From the NCBI GenBank assembly GCA_946122785.1, contig CAMGYJ010000003.1, positions 28,847,811 to 28,911,810 on the forward strand: a stretch of DNA of 64,000 nucleotides, in the 5' to 3' direction. Positions within the stretch are counted from its first letter, which is position 1. Each line of letters opens with the position of its first letter. Source of the DNA: Linum tenue. Its lineage: Eukaryota; Streptophyta; Magnoliopsida; Malpighiales; Linaceae. The notes under the pieces were generated by a model, which saw only the letters and a program-made list of their open reading frames with translations, had not been told where the DNA came from and did not search any database. A program made the position numbers and the translations under genes. This document shows positions 22,566 through 32,449 of the stretch, piece by piece.

Positions 22566-25500
22566 ATGACCATTAGACATGAATATGCCTCGTTAAAACC
22601 TTACTAGGAAAAACCCTGTGGGATAAAATCCTAGTGAAGGAAAAAGAGTACATAATCATCATAATACGCTATTTGAATCTGCCTCGTTAAAAACCTTACC
22701 AAGAAAACCCAGTGGGAAAAACCATGGTTAAGGAAAAAAGAGTGCAGTGCGTATATGCTCCCCCTCATAACAACATCAAAGTATAGTGTTGTGAACAAAT
22801 CTTTCAAATCTTCTCATGGTAAGCTTCTTAGTGAACAAATCTTCTAGATTGTCACTTTATGCATGATCCATTAGGACCATTTTCTTCATACATGATCTTC
22901 AAGATCATTTTTTATGAAGAGAATCCACAACTACAAGTCATTTAGACGTGTTGAATCACAAATCTTAACCAAACAATTCATAACAAATCTCATGAATTGT
23001 TGACCATTGTGCATGATCAGTTGCTATTGTGATTTCTTTGAAATCTCCATGAGATACTTGTACGACCATAAGTAAACAAATTACTCATCTATGATCCTCA
23101 TCGTTACCTATAGTAACGAAGTATAGCGAGATACATTTTCGCTCTAACGACATTAACATACGGTACTTCAGGACCTAATAATTCACTTTTATCTCAATGC
23201 CTAAATTGATCTTTGTTCACTTCTAGTGACCATGTGATCATTAAGCTGTTGAACATGTGCAATTTTTTTCATACAAAATTGTCCTTTCACCTTTCTGACA
23301 TTGTCGTACTGATCCAAAAAGGATCTTAAATCCTTCATGTTCAATTTTCTTTCTTTAAGCAATCCATGCTGCATGAAACTCTTCTGGAGTTCAATTTTCT
23401 TTCATTAAGCAAAACATGCTTTATGAAGCTCTTCTGGAGTTCATATCAACTAAAAGATATGAGATCATTATAAAATAATTTCTCGACTTTTTCTTCCAAG
23501 TAACTATAAAACTTAGCTAACACAATTGTATGCAAACAATTACTTCATATCACACGGTCACAAACAAAAAGGCACGTCATACACACAACATCACTTAACC
23601 AAACCATATTCATAAATCAAACTCATAACCACAATATCACGCACATAAGCCTATATGTCATTACACAATCACACATACCAAATGCAAATGCTCTAATGCA
23701 CTTTATTCAAATTTAATCACGCAAGGCTTATTCGACCACTTCCTTTAGTAGATATTCACTTAGATGAATATACCATATTCATCCATTTTATCTCAATCCA
23801 TACAAGGGATTGTTTTATCGATCGATATTGTTCTCGAGAACTTCACATGTTTGCTTCCGGCAAACTAATCCTTCAAGGAGTTTCGTATAAATATCATTAT
23901 CAAGGGATCCATACAAATAGGCTATCACAATATCCACCAAATGCAAATTTCATGCCTTTTGAACTGCCAAACTATTTAAATTGCACAACATAGTTGCATC
24001 CACCACAAGAGAGTATGTCTCTTCATAATTGATGTCAGGTTTCTACCAGAAACCTCTCACGAGAAATTGTATTATATCTCTCGCAATTTCCATACGCGTT
24101 TGCACAAAACCTATTTGTATCCCATTAGTTTTACATCTTCTGGTGTAAGGACTTCTGTTCCAAAACTTATACCAAATAGCCTAATGCTTTTTTTTATATT
24201 GGCCAATATATATTTCTTTGCATGCATCAATAGACTTTTACTTTTGATCCTCTTTGTATCTATCACGTTCGGTGCTGCAGCATAATCAAAACCCTTGTCG
24301 ACAATAAATACACTTCGGTTCCAACTTTTTCATACAAGCCAATTAATTGAGATCTCTTCATTTTAAAACGTTCAGGTACCTACTATTCTTCTGGAACTAT
24401 GATCTCAATTTTATGACTTGACTCTTCTAGAGCTATTTTATCCTCGAGTTTACCATCTTAATTTATAGCTCCTTCCTTTCTCGAGGATTTTTATCCTTGG
24501 AACCGATTGGTCTACCACGCTTCATGCGCTCGTTTAGACTCATTAGATTATCCAATATGGACATCAATTTGTATTGGAGCATTCACAACTGGGCATTTGA
24601 CATAATCACTCCTTTTAGTGAGTAAAAAGGTGTTTGCCAATCAATACATTTTTTTCTCCATGAATCACCATATGAACTTCAGGTTCATGTTTCTTCGTTT
24701 GAGGATCAAAATGAGATAATGATGATTCCAACTCACATCTATGCCCCAGTGTTCACTTTTCTCCCCCTTAACGTTCGAAAAGTCATTCATCAAAATGATG
24801 ATATTAGCAAAAAGAGTCATGAACAAATCTCTCATTGCAATGGACACCATGTCCAACATAAGTTCTCATGGAACTCATAACGTGTTGTGGTGGAGCAATT
24901 GGGATGTATTCTGCACACCCAAATTTTCTAGCATTTTAAATGTTTGGTCCCTAACCAAAACCATTTGTATGAAAGGGGAGAACTTATGATAACTTGTTGG
25001 CTTCATGCGAATTAATGATATCATATGCCTCGATAAGAGATCGATAGACTTAGTTTGTTCTCATAAGAGAAGTTCTGTTTGATTGGATAATCATCAAAAT
25101 ATATCCATCATTCGGTAACTAATCTCGCAAACATCAGGTTGCATTTAGATAACAGACATATATGATGATATAGTTGATGAATCAACCAAAATCATAAAAT
25201 TCATATATGATTTGCACGGTGAGTGTATTTTTCTGCATACACTTTTATAAAATCTCAACAAATTCAATTATTTTCACGAGTATATTCTCCTCGAGACCAT
25301 GTATCACATAATCAATCCTTTGATTGATGAATTCTCTGAACTCTCACTTAATTTTCGTATGATATCTCAATCATTTTTGCATCTGTATCCGGGATGGTAT
25401 GACCGGACATGTCAAAATACAAAGTTATCCGATCTTGCAAACTTCTGGTTTACACTTTCACATGTACTAATATACATGTAGTACAAATTTCTCCAGTTAA

Positions 25501-25868
25501 GTATATGTTCTCTTATAACACATTTCTGATGCAATATCAATTATGATATTCTTTTCTACGAATATCTTCATAATTCGGTAATGCATCTTCAACTGACAGT
25601 TTAGTTCATTCACGTCTCAAAACATTAGCTCTTCTGGAGCTTTCACATACTCTTGTACTACATTTTGGTCATTAGGCACCTTTTGATTTCGGTGAACTAT
25701 TGTGAGCACAAATCCATATTGATAAGAATATTGTCATACTATTTATCACCAATATATTGTTTAGTTACTTCAAGTAACAAAACACAATCTCTTCTGGAGC
25801 TTTTGATTACTTTCATACTATATGATATAATACCAGTATTGACTTTTGCAAATGTTCAATTCTATACA

Positions 25869-25872
25869 AAAA

Positions 25873-25903
<31 letters not shown>

Positions 25904-25912
25904 AATAACAAC
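25869..25912. repeat. AAT microsatellite
   Basis: A run of (ata)n with one break, followed by (aac)n, inside the LTR element. Confidence 0.9.
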
Positions 25913-26335
25913 AACAACATATATGTGTTTCATAACACATTTCGGCATACGAAGATTACAGTATATGATCATGACTTTTGCTACATGAATTATCATCCTC
26001 ATTTATAATTATTTTATTTTTCACTTCCGGTGAAAAGAAACATTTGCTGATTGTCATTATCCAAACTTCCCATGTATTTTTTCATTGCAATGGTAACTCA
26101 TATTCCGACATTTTTGTTATAAGATCCACATATATAAAATAAGTTCATAAAATTATATGAACAAATAACAAGATCAAATAATCTCTCAAAGACATTGAGA
26201 TAGATAAACATACTAACAAGAAACGACATGAAAATTTGTATACCTTGATCGTGTTGTAATCTTACTCAAGTATATTTGATTCTGTAGAGAGACAATCACC
26301 AACCATGACTTTGACAGAGCTTCGTGCTGATAACG

Positions 26336-26663
26336 TGTTATGAAATAACAAGGAAGAGGAACATACACAAGAGTAAGAGTAGAGACACAAGAAGAGAGGG
26401 GGAATAGAGCTTTCTTATTCATGTGTTCCTTAGTACAAGGAGATCATCTATTTATAGGCACACATCACATAACCTCTACATTCTTACAATCAATATACAT
26501 GAATGTGAGAATGAATGTGAAATAGAAATGGGGTGGGGGGTTACATGTAACACCCAATTGTGCAACTAATGTGTCATATGGAGAAATAAATATAAGGAGA
26601 TTGTAACATACCATGGAGCATCTAATGTTGGTCATCCATAATAATAATAATATTTTCATAACA
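26336..26663 (-). repeat. 5' LTR of the non-autonomous copia-derived element
   Basis: 328 bp, apparently identical to the other LTR. The minus strand continues into GTTATCAGCACGAAGCTCTG, a primer-binding-like stretch in which only TATCAG resembles the common initiator tRNA-Met site. Confidence 0.92.
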
Positions 26664-27417
26664 AATAGGAAATTGTGGGTGATTTTCCTTCTAACACCTC
26701 ATGGAATACTGGGGACCGATCTAACACATTTATGTCATTTAATGTACCTGTGACCCCAAAAAAGGCATGCCATATCCACAAATCTTGTGAAGCAACAGCT
26801 TCAAGCATAATGGTCGGTGTTTTATGATCCCCTCTAGCATATTGCCCACGCCATGCTTCAGGGAAGTTTTTCCATTCCCAATGCATGCAATCGATACTTC
26901 CTAACATACCCGGAAAACCTCTTTGTTGCCCCTCATGCAGCAAGCGTTCGATATCAGCACTATTTGGCCTCCGTAAATACACGTCTCCAAATGCATCATT
27001 GACAGCTCGTACAAATCTTTTCACTCAAGTTGTCGTAGTGGTCTCACCGATTCACAAATACTCATCAACGGCGTCCGCAGCCACACCGTATGTTAGCATT
27101 CGCATTGCTGCTGTGCACTTTTGCAGGGGTGATAGGCTAGCTCTTCCTGTACAGTCAGGAACGCTTTGAAAGTATGGATCTTTGTCCATGACAACATCAA
27201 CTATGCGGAGAAATAAGCTCCTTCGCATACGAAATCTTCGTCTAAATGTTTCTTCGGTGAATGTGGGATTCGTCCAAATTTCCAATATTCTCCACAAAAT
27301 TATGCGTCATATAATGTCCCAAATAACGTCTCTGAATCTCAGCCAAACCAATCTTCTGTCACTCCCACTGAGCCTACTGATAAGGATTCTCCATTTCCTG
27401 AGCATTGTAGTCAAGAA

Positions 27418-28299
27418 ATGTCCACAACTGCTGACCATAGAAGCAACAACGAGAAAATTCGTTGGAACCAGGAAGACGACTTTCTCTTGTGTAGTGCTTG
27501 GTTGAATATCAGCAAAGATTCACTGATTGGTACAGATCAAAGTTATCGGAGTTTTTGGGAGCACATTCAAGAATATTATGAAGATTTTCGCAATAAGACA
27601 TCTCAAGTTCGGAGGGGTAAGCAGGCAATGATGAATCATTGGCATAGAATCAACAAAGATGTTGGAAAGTTCGTTGGTTGCTATGAACAAGTCCTACATC
27701 GAAGGGAAAGTGGCATACGCGAAGAAGATAAAAAGAACAGGGCGTTGGAGTTATACCGTCAATTGAATGGTACAACTTTTAATTTTATGCACTGTTGGAT
27801 TGTCTTAAAGGATGAAGAGAAATGGAGTAGTCAAAGCAACTCATCTAAAGCACCTGATGGTAATGAACATAGCAGAACAAAGAGGAATAAGAATACTATG
27901 TCAGGCCAATACACTGCATCATCAAACAATACAAGCATGCCGCCACCAGGGGAGTCTGACACTGTGTCACATCCACGTCCCCCGGGAAGGAAAGCTGCAA
28001 AAAATAAAGGGAAGAAAACATCTGTGTCAACTGACACAGTTGAAAGTATGGAAGCTGCAGTGCAACAAAAGATCAACATTGAAGCAGGAAAATTAGAGGC
28101 GATGAGAGAGTTCACGGCTACGCAGATATAATTACAAGAGGAACGAGAGAGGAAACGAGAAGAAAGATTGAGGCAAAAAGAAGCATATAGACAAAAAAAA
28201 TTGACACTGAAATTAATTGATATGGATTTATCAACGAAGTCTGAAGCACAAAGACGTCGATATGAAAGGAACATTAACCAGCTACTCGAAGACGCGTGA
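27418..28299 (+). pseudogene. Myb/SANT-like partner gene of PIF/Harbinger, one stop codon
   Basis: From ATG at 27418 the frame reads IRWNQEDDFLLCSAWLNISK, SFWEHIQEYYEDFRNKTSQV and HWHRINKDVGKFVGCYEQV, the trihelix/Myb-like domain of the second protein of PIF/Harbinger elements, which helps transposase bind the termini and enter the nucleus. A low-complexity linker with a basic stretch follows, then a charged helix. A TAA at 28129-28131 stops the frame after 237 codons, but the same frame stays open to 28299 (QEERERKREERLRQKEAYRQ), so one nonsense change truncated it by about 55 residues. Upstream sequence in frame (NYASYNVPNNVSESQPNQSS) suggests the original start lay further 5' and is lost. 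Confidence 0.85.
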
Positions 28300-28857
28300 T
28301 TTATATTCAGGAATTTGATATTTGTTTTGTTTCGACATAGCATTTCTTATTATATTTTGTAGTTTAATTTTTATGCATTGTAAATTACAATGGCAATGAA
28401 CATTGAATAAAAGAATAAGTTAATATTTTCAGCAAATCAATAAAATAATTTCAATATTTGTAGCTATGAAATTAAAGTAAAAAATATTTAATTTTCTATT
28501 TATATTATTATGTATATTTTATTATAATTAATAAAATTAGTATATGATGCTATTTACTCCCATTGATACAAAAATTAAAATAATACTAATTTAACACATG
28601 GTCCATGGAAATTATACAAAAAATCCAATAATAATTAAATCTATGACACATGCAGCCAAAAGTTGGCATTAAAATCATAACAAGAAAAAAAATATATAGC
28701 CACAAATTCCACTGTGGCTTGCAATGCCACTTTCACTAGATGAAAGTTTTCATTTTTGCAATTGACACTCACATGGGTGCAATGGGCAAATGAAATTGCA
28801 TATTTGGGCCACGTAAGAATGAAAGTGGAGAGAGTCTGACCGATGAAGATGCTCTAA

Positions 28858-29403
28858 TTGATCTTGGCAAAATTATGAAAATTAGAGTACAACACAAGGA
28901 GAGTCATCGGTACCGCATGAATCAAAGGTCCTATAGCCACTAATTCACACAATCAAGCGGCCCAACAAGGAAAAAGATAGGAAAGATCTTATGCTTCAAC
29001 ATCCTCCATAGTGCTACAACTACCTCTCTAGGTTGCATAGTACTATAAAGACTGACAATTCAAAGCATTATGTGCAGACAATTGCAAGAAACACGTGCTT
29101 GGAGCCCTCAAATCTTAAAATTTGGACAGTGGACTAGACTCCTAACACACAAACACATCCATGCAGTCAAATATAAACACCCCCACACTTAAGATCGACA
29201 TGGACCTCAATGGAGAAGAGGGAAGGATAAGGGGAACAACAATACCTGAAAAAACGGACTACAACAGGACTGGAGAATGGACCATTCGTCGAGAGAAACA
29301 ACCACTAGATCATGAATCGTTAGGAACAGTTGCCACCCAAATAGGCTAAAAACAAAACAAAACAAAAAACAAAAACACACAATGACTCATTTCACGCTCC
29401 CAC
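28858..29403. other. Intergenic DNA, no gene recognised
   Basis: About 550 bp between the Harbinger element and a gypsy-type LTR. The 62-codon frame at 29161-29349 has no recognisable domain. Confidence 0.45.
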
Positions 29404-29820
29404 TGTTACGAGACGAGTCATCGTATCTATATGGGAATTTTTGGGCTCATCTATTTTTATTAATTAGTTGGTATTTTACTTGGGATATTAAGTATTGTTA
29501 ATTATTTTTATTATTCTAGAAGGATTTGGATAGTTAATAATAGTTTTCTTGTTCAAGTAGGATTTGTCTTATTATTAGTAGCTTCCTTATAGGAGTATAA
29601 TTCATGTTCTAGATAGGAAAATGTAAATATGTACTCTGTCATTCGTTTAATGTCACGAGAAGATTGGAACTCAAATATCTTTCTTATTGTCTTTCGCTTA
29701 TTGTGAGTTTCTTAGTTTCCTTTGAGCGTTTATTTATTTCCTTTCGATTAATCGTTCTAGTTCGTTCTATTTTCGTAGTTTAGTTCATAAAGTCGTTCTC
29801 CTATAAAAATCTACGTAACA
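29404..29820 (+). repeat. 5' LTR of a retrotransposon, probably gypsy
   Basis: 417 bp beginning TGTTACGAGACG and ending TACGTAACA, so the termini are inverted. A PBS-like sequence follows directly, and a gag-like ORF starts 26 bp later. No matching 3' LTR is in the window. Confidence 0.75.
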
Positions 29821-29838
29821 ACTGGTATTCGAGCCTGG
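29821..29838 (+). promoter_or_regulatory. Primer binding site, variant
   Basis: TGGTATTCGAGCC, one base longer and slightly different from the usual TGGTATCAGAGCC, 2 bp after the LTR end. Position and similarity support a tRNA-Met-type primer site. Confidence 0.65.
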
Positions 29839-29846
29839 TTACTAAC

Positions 29847-30161
29847 ATGTCAAACAAGCCGCCGAAGACCAGGAGTGTGACGACAAGTGAAAGCAGCGAA
29901 TCAGATCTGGGTAATGCGCGTCTGTTGGTTGTGGAGGAACAAATCATGGGATTGGAGGGGAGAGTCGATCTGGTGATGGAGCACATGGAGGCAATCGATC
30001 ACAAAATCGATGACTCCGTTCGAGTAGCAATTCAAAGAACAACCACGGTCAAAGAAGCATTGGGGAAGCAAATCGAGGATGTTGCTGCTATAAAGGCTTC
30101 ATTCGTGGATCAATTCAGAGCTATGGGTTATAAACTGGAAGCCATGAATGGGAGGTTCTGA
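29847..30161 (+). pseudogene. Truncated gag-like ORF
   Basis: The 104-codon ORF starts MSNKPPKTRSVTTSESSESD, then a helical, charged region (EEQIMGLEGRVDLVMEHMEA) likely to form a coiled coil. Many gypsy gag proteins begin this way, and its place just after the PBS supports gag. It ends at a stop after MNGRF with no capsid or zinc-knuckle sequence, and other repeat DNA follows, so the element is truncated. Confidence 0.6.
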
Positions 30162-30357
30162 ATTATGGAACAACTCTTGCGCGTTCTCAACAACAAGGTG
30201 GTTACCAATGGAGAATCCTGAGTTCTAGGAGGAGAACGGGAGCAGGCGGTCGTCGAGCAAAACCATCCTGCGCCGATGATGTAGGTTACCGCCGAGGAAC
30301 AGGAAAAGCCATTCGAGATGGAGGAGTCTGGAGGAATCAAAATGGCCATTTTAACAG

Positions 30358-30912
30358 ACCACGTCAGCATCAACACACCATGCAACATGGCCACATTGAA
30401 GACCACATCCGAAAAAGTAAAAAAGCTTGCAAAAGATCAAAGTGGGCAGCAAACATGGCCATGTTCGAGACCACGTCAATATCAACACACCCTGCAACAT
30501 GGCCACGTTGAAGACCATGTCCGCAAAAGTCAAAAAGCTTTTAGAAGGTCAACGTGGGCAGCAACATGGCCATGTTCAAGACCACTTCAACATCAATACA
30601 CCCTGCAACATGGCCACATTCAAGACCACGTCAACAAAATTCAAGGAGCTTTCAAAGGGTCAATGTGGGCAGGAACATGGCCATGCCTGAGACTACGTCA
30701 ACATCAACATACCCTACAACATGGCCACGTTGAAGACCACGTCAACAAAAGTCAATGCGATTTCAAAGGTTCAACGTGGGCAGCAACATGGCCATGTCCT
30801 AGACCATGTCCACATGAAAACACCCTTCAACCCGACCATGTTGAAGACCACATCAAGAGAAGTTAAAAAGCTATCAAAGGGTCAACGTGGGCATCAACAC
30901 GGTCGTGTTCCA
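30358..30912 (+). repeat. Tandem repeat, about 111-bp unit, five copies
   Basis: Units start gaccacgtcaacatcaac at about 30358, 30469, 30582, 30692 and 30804. Each contains catggccac, agaccacgtc, a caaaagtcaaaaagct block and gggcagcaacatggccatg. Copies differ by roughly 10-15 percent. As the unit is near a multiple of three, a 182-codon ORF (30318-30866) stays open by repetition; this is not evidence of a gene. The array lies in what appears to be the LTR of a gypsy element. Confidence 0.85.
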
Positions 30913-31282
30913 GGTCGTGTTAACTGTCAGAATCACGTTTCACATTCATTTCGACATAGAGATCACATTTATGATGTTGCCGATCATTGGATCTAACACG
31001 GCTTGGGAACACGGCAATGTTGGTTGGGCACGTCGACCTTTTCTGCACGTTTTAAGAGAGCAACCGAAAGTTTCGTCCACCTACTAGTCAACAAGGCCTG
31101 GAACACGACCGTGTTCTCCGACCATGTTGAGAGGGGAGAAGATACATTGAAGAAATCGAGGAAGACTTGATGTTGAGAAAGATGGATCCTCTCTTCTAGC
31201 TTATCATCCTTCTTCTCCTTGTCTCCTTCCTTCAGATTCTGTCGCGATTCTGGTTCAAGTGAGACCCAACTAGGGCTCATCA
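30913..31282 (+). repeat. 3' part of a gypsy-type 5' LTR
   Basis: It ends CTCATCA and is followed 2 bp later by a tRNA-Met PBS. It carries cacggtcgtgttcc and acacgaccgtgttc near-palindromes and a pyrimidine-rich stretch. The tandem array to the left probably belongs to the same LTR; its 5' end was not located. Confidence 0.65.
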
Positions 31283-31284
31283 AG

Positions 31285-31296
31285 TGGTATCAGAGC
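31285..31296 (+). promoter_or_regulatory. Primer binding site
   Basis: TGGTATCAGAGC, complementary to the 3' end of initiator tRNA-Met, 2 bp after the LTR end. Confidence 0.85.
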
Positions 31297-31556
31297 CTGC
31301 TTCTACATAGTGATTGAGAAGTCCCCCGGTGCAGACCTTGAATGTTCGTCTTATGGTAGTAAGTATGGTCCTCACCCAAGAGTTAATGCATGCACAGTAC
31401 GATGATAATAACATTCATTCATCTCTGTCTACTCTTCTTTATTCAATGAAGAACTAGAGTGCATCCCACCTTGATATATCTATCAAGTTGCATTGTTTGA
31501 GTAGGTTTGCTTGGAGACAAGCAAACACAAGTGTGTGTGTGTGGGGGGGGGGGGGT
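31297..31556 (+). other. Internally deleted gypsy interior with polypurine tract
   Basis: Only 260 bp separate the PBS from the next LTR start, so gag-pol has been lost. The end keeps gcttggagacaagcaaac then (gt)n and a run of 13 G. The gacaagcaaa...gtgtggggg arrangement is a remembered hallmark of the 3' end of plant Tat/Athila gypsy elements. Confidence 0.65.
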
Positions 31557-31835
31557 TGATAACACCCAAATTGGTGTTATTTACCCTTCATATTTACGAT
31601 TGTTTCATGATAATTCTTGTGCATAATCGTTAGAATAGAGTCAATTGCATCCATATTCAGTTCCTCTTTGATTATGATATGATTTTAGGGTGCTTTAGAC
31701 AATACATGCGGATTAGGTATGAAAAGGGGCACAAGTGTAGCAAAATGACCAAGAAGTTGATGATCACGGTATGGAAAAGGAGATCATGGCCGAGAAATCA
31801 GACTGCAAAATCAAGGTGAAGATCATGGCCTGAGA
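31557..31835 (+). repeat. Start of a gypsy-type 3' LTR, truncated
   Basis: It begins TGATAACACC directly after the G-rich tract. The ttttagggtgctttagacaa block and gatcatggcc motifs match the inverted copy at 32450-33672. Similarity stops near 31835, where other sequence begins. Confidence 0.65.
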
Positions 31836-31989
31836 GCCCAACTTGAAATAAACCTAATTCATCTAGGAAATGAATTACATAACTAATCCTTACAGCACAA
31901 AGATTTCCTGCCTTCCAACACAAGAAACCAAATAGTCCTTCATAGCATCTTTGGACGTCTTGCAAATGGTCTTCCAGCTTGATTCAAAC

Positions 31990-32412
31990 TCAACCAATGC
32001 CCTCACATGGGTTAGAAAGTTTCATACTTTTATTCCCAACTCGAAGCTCCCTTTGGGTGTACCTCAAACTCCACAAATAAGGCTCCAAAGATGGTACCTC
32101 AAACACGGGCTTTGCCTTAGCCAAATTTAGATAGCCTTCCGGTTTCTTCATAACACTTTGGGAAGCTTCAAAAGTGAATTTAATAGCTTCCTTCTGATCA
32201 TCCAAGCATTCCAACATGTAGACAAACATTTGAACTTCGATTCTAGTCCTTCTCCTTGAATTTCCATCGAGCCATTTGTGAGAGCCACATGTGCAAAGTA
32301 GGTAACCTGAAACAAAATAAACACTTAGCCAATTTTCAGGTTTCTTCTTCCCATTTGATCTTGCTTCTTTAACAATCAATGGAGACTTAAATTGCAAGCA
32401 ATTTGGGATCAT
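31990..32412 (-). other. Unidentified 140-codon ORF
   Basis: The frame (MIPNCLQFKSPLIVKEARSN onward) is open for 140 codons with a coding-like composition: KKPENWLSVYFVSGYLLCTC, EAIKFTFEASQSVMKKPEGY and LEPYLWSLRYTQRELR. A second frame downstream on the same strand also reads coding-like (ESSWKTICKTSKDAMKDYLV). I do not recognise the family. It lies between two inverted gypsy LTR fragments, so it could be a piece of a captured host gene or unknown retroelement sequence. No start context or splice structure could be supported. Confidence 0.35.
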
Positions 32413-32449
32413 ATCATTCCACGTTGTTGTTATGTAGCCAATCGGTTTA

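Larger units (their letters stand above)
22227..26663 (-). mobile_element. Non-autonomous copia-derived LTR element with identical LTRs
   Basis: Two 328-bp LTRs (22227-22554, 26336-26663) read identically by eye and are flanked by the 5-bp repeat aatag (22222-22226, 26664-26668). A polypurine tract (minus strand CCAAGGGGGAG) abuts the left LTR, so the element is on the minus strand. The 3.8-kb interior has no long ORF. Decayed copia pol remains legible: KRGRPIGSKDKNPRERK near 24500, NYEETYSLVVDAT near 24030, and an RNase H end DLFTKKL near 22820. Short motifs such as agctccagaagag recur. Recent insertion with a dead interior means it was moved by another element's proteins. The lineage looks Ale/Retrofit-like, uncertain. 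Confidence 0.88.
22040..27297 (-). pseudogene. PIF/Harbinger DDE transposase, split by an LTR element
   Basis: The N-terminal part (27297-26669) reads TEETFRRRFRMRRSLFLRIV, then CTAAMRMLTYGVAADAVDEY, then after stop codons GMLGSIDCMHWEWKNFPEAW and FFGVTGTLNDINVLDRSPVF. It breaks at the aatag target duplication and resumes at 22221 with VNGRNYNLGYYLTDGIYP and RKDVERAFGVLQARFAIIHG. The three catalytic acids are visible: D in SIDC, D in LNDIN, E in VERAFG. Two TGA codons near 27030-27050 and a third after GIYPN (usual W) inactivate it independently of the insertion. In the family this nuclease cuts TWA targets with help from the Myb-like partner. Confidence 0.87.
21367..28854. mobile_element. 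Large PIF/Harbinger transposon with transposase and Myb-like gene
   Basis: The left end GAGCATTTCCATTGGTGC and right end (reverse complement GAGCATCTTCATCGGTCA) form imperfect inverted repeats, flanked by TAA at 21364-21366 and 28855-28857. Inside are a minus-strand DDE transposase, split by an LTR element, and a plus-strand Myb/SANT-like gene, the divergent gene pair of PIF/Harbinger elements. Without the 4.4-kb insertion it is about 3.05 kb. Premature stops in both genes make this copy defective. I infer a deletion near 27270-27300, where the N-terminal parts of both genes seem to be lost. Confidence 0.85.

Noticed and set aside
30318..30866. 182-codon repetitive ORF as a gene
   Set aside because: It stays open because of the tandem unit length, and neighbouring frames are partly open too; composition and context are those of an LTR.
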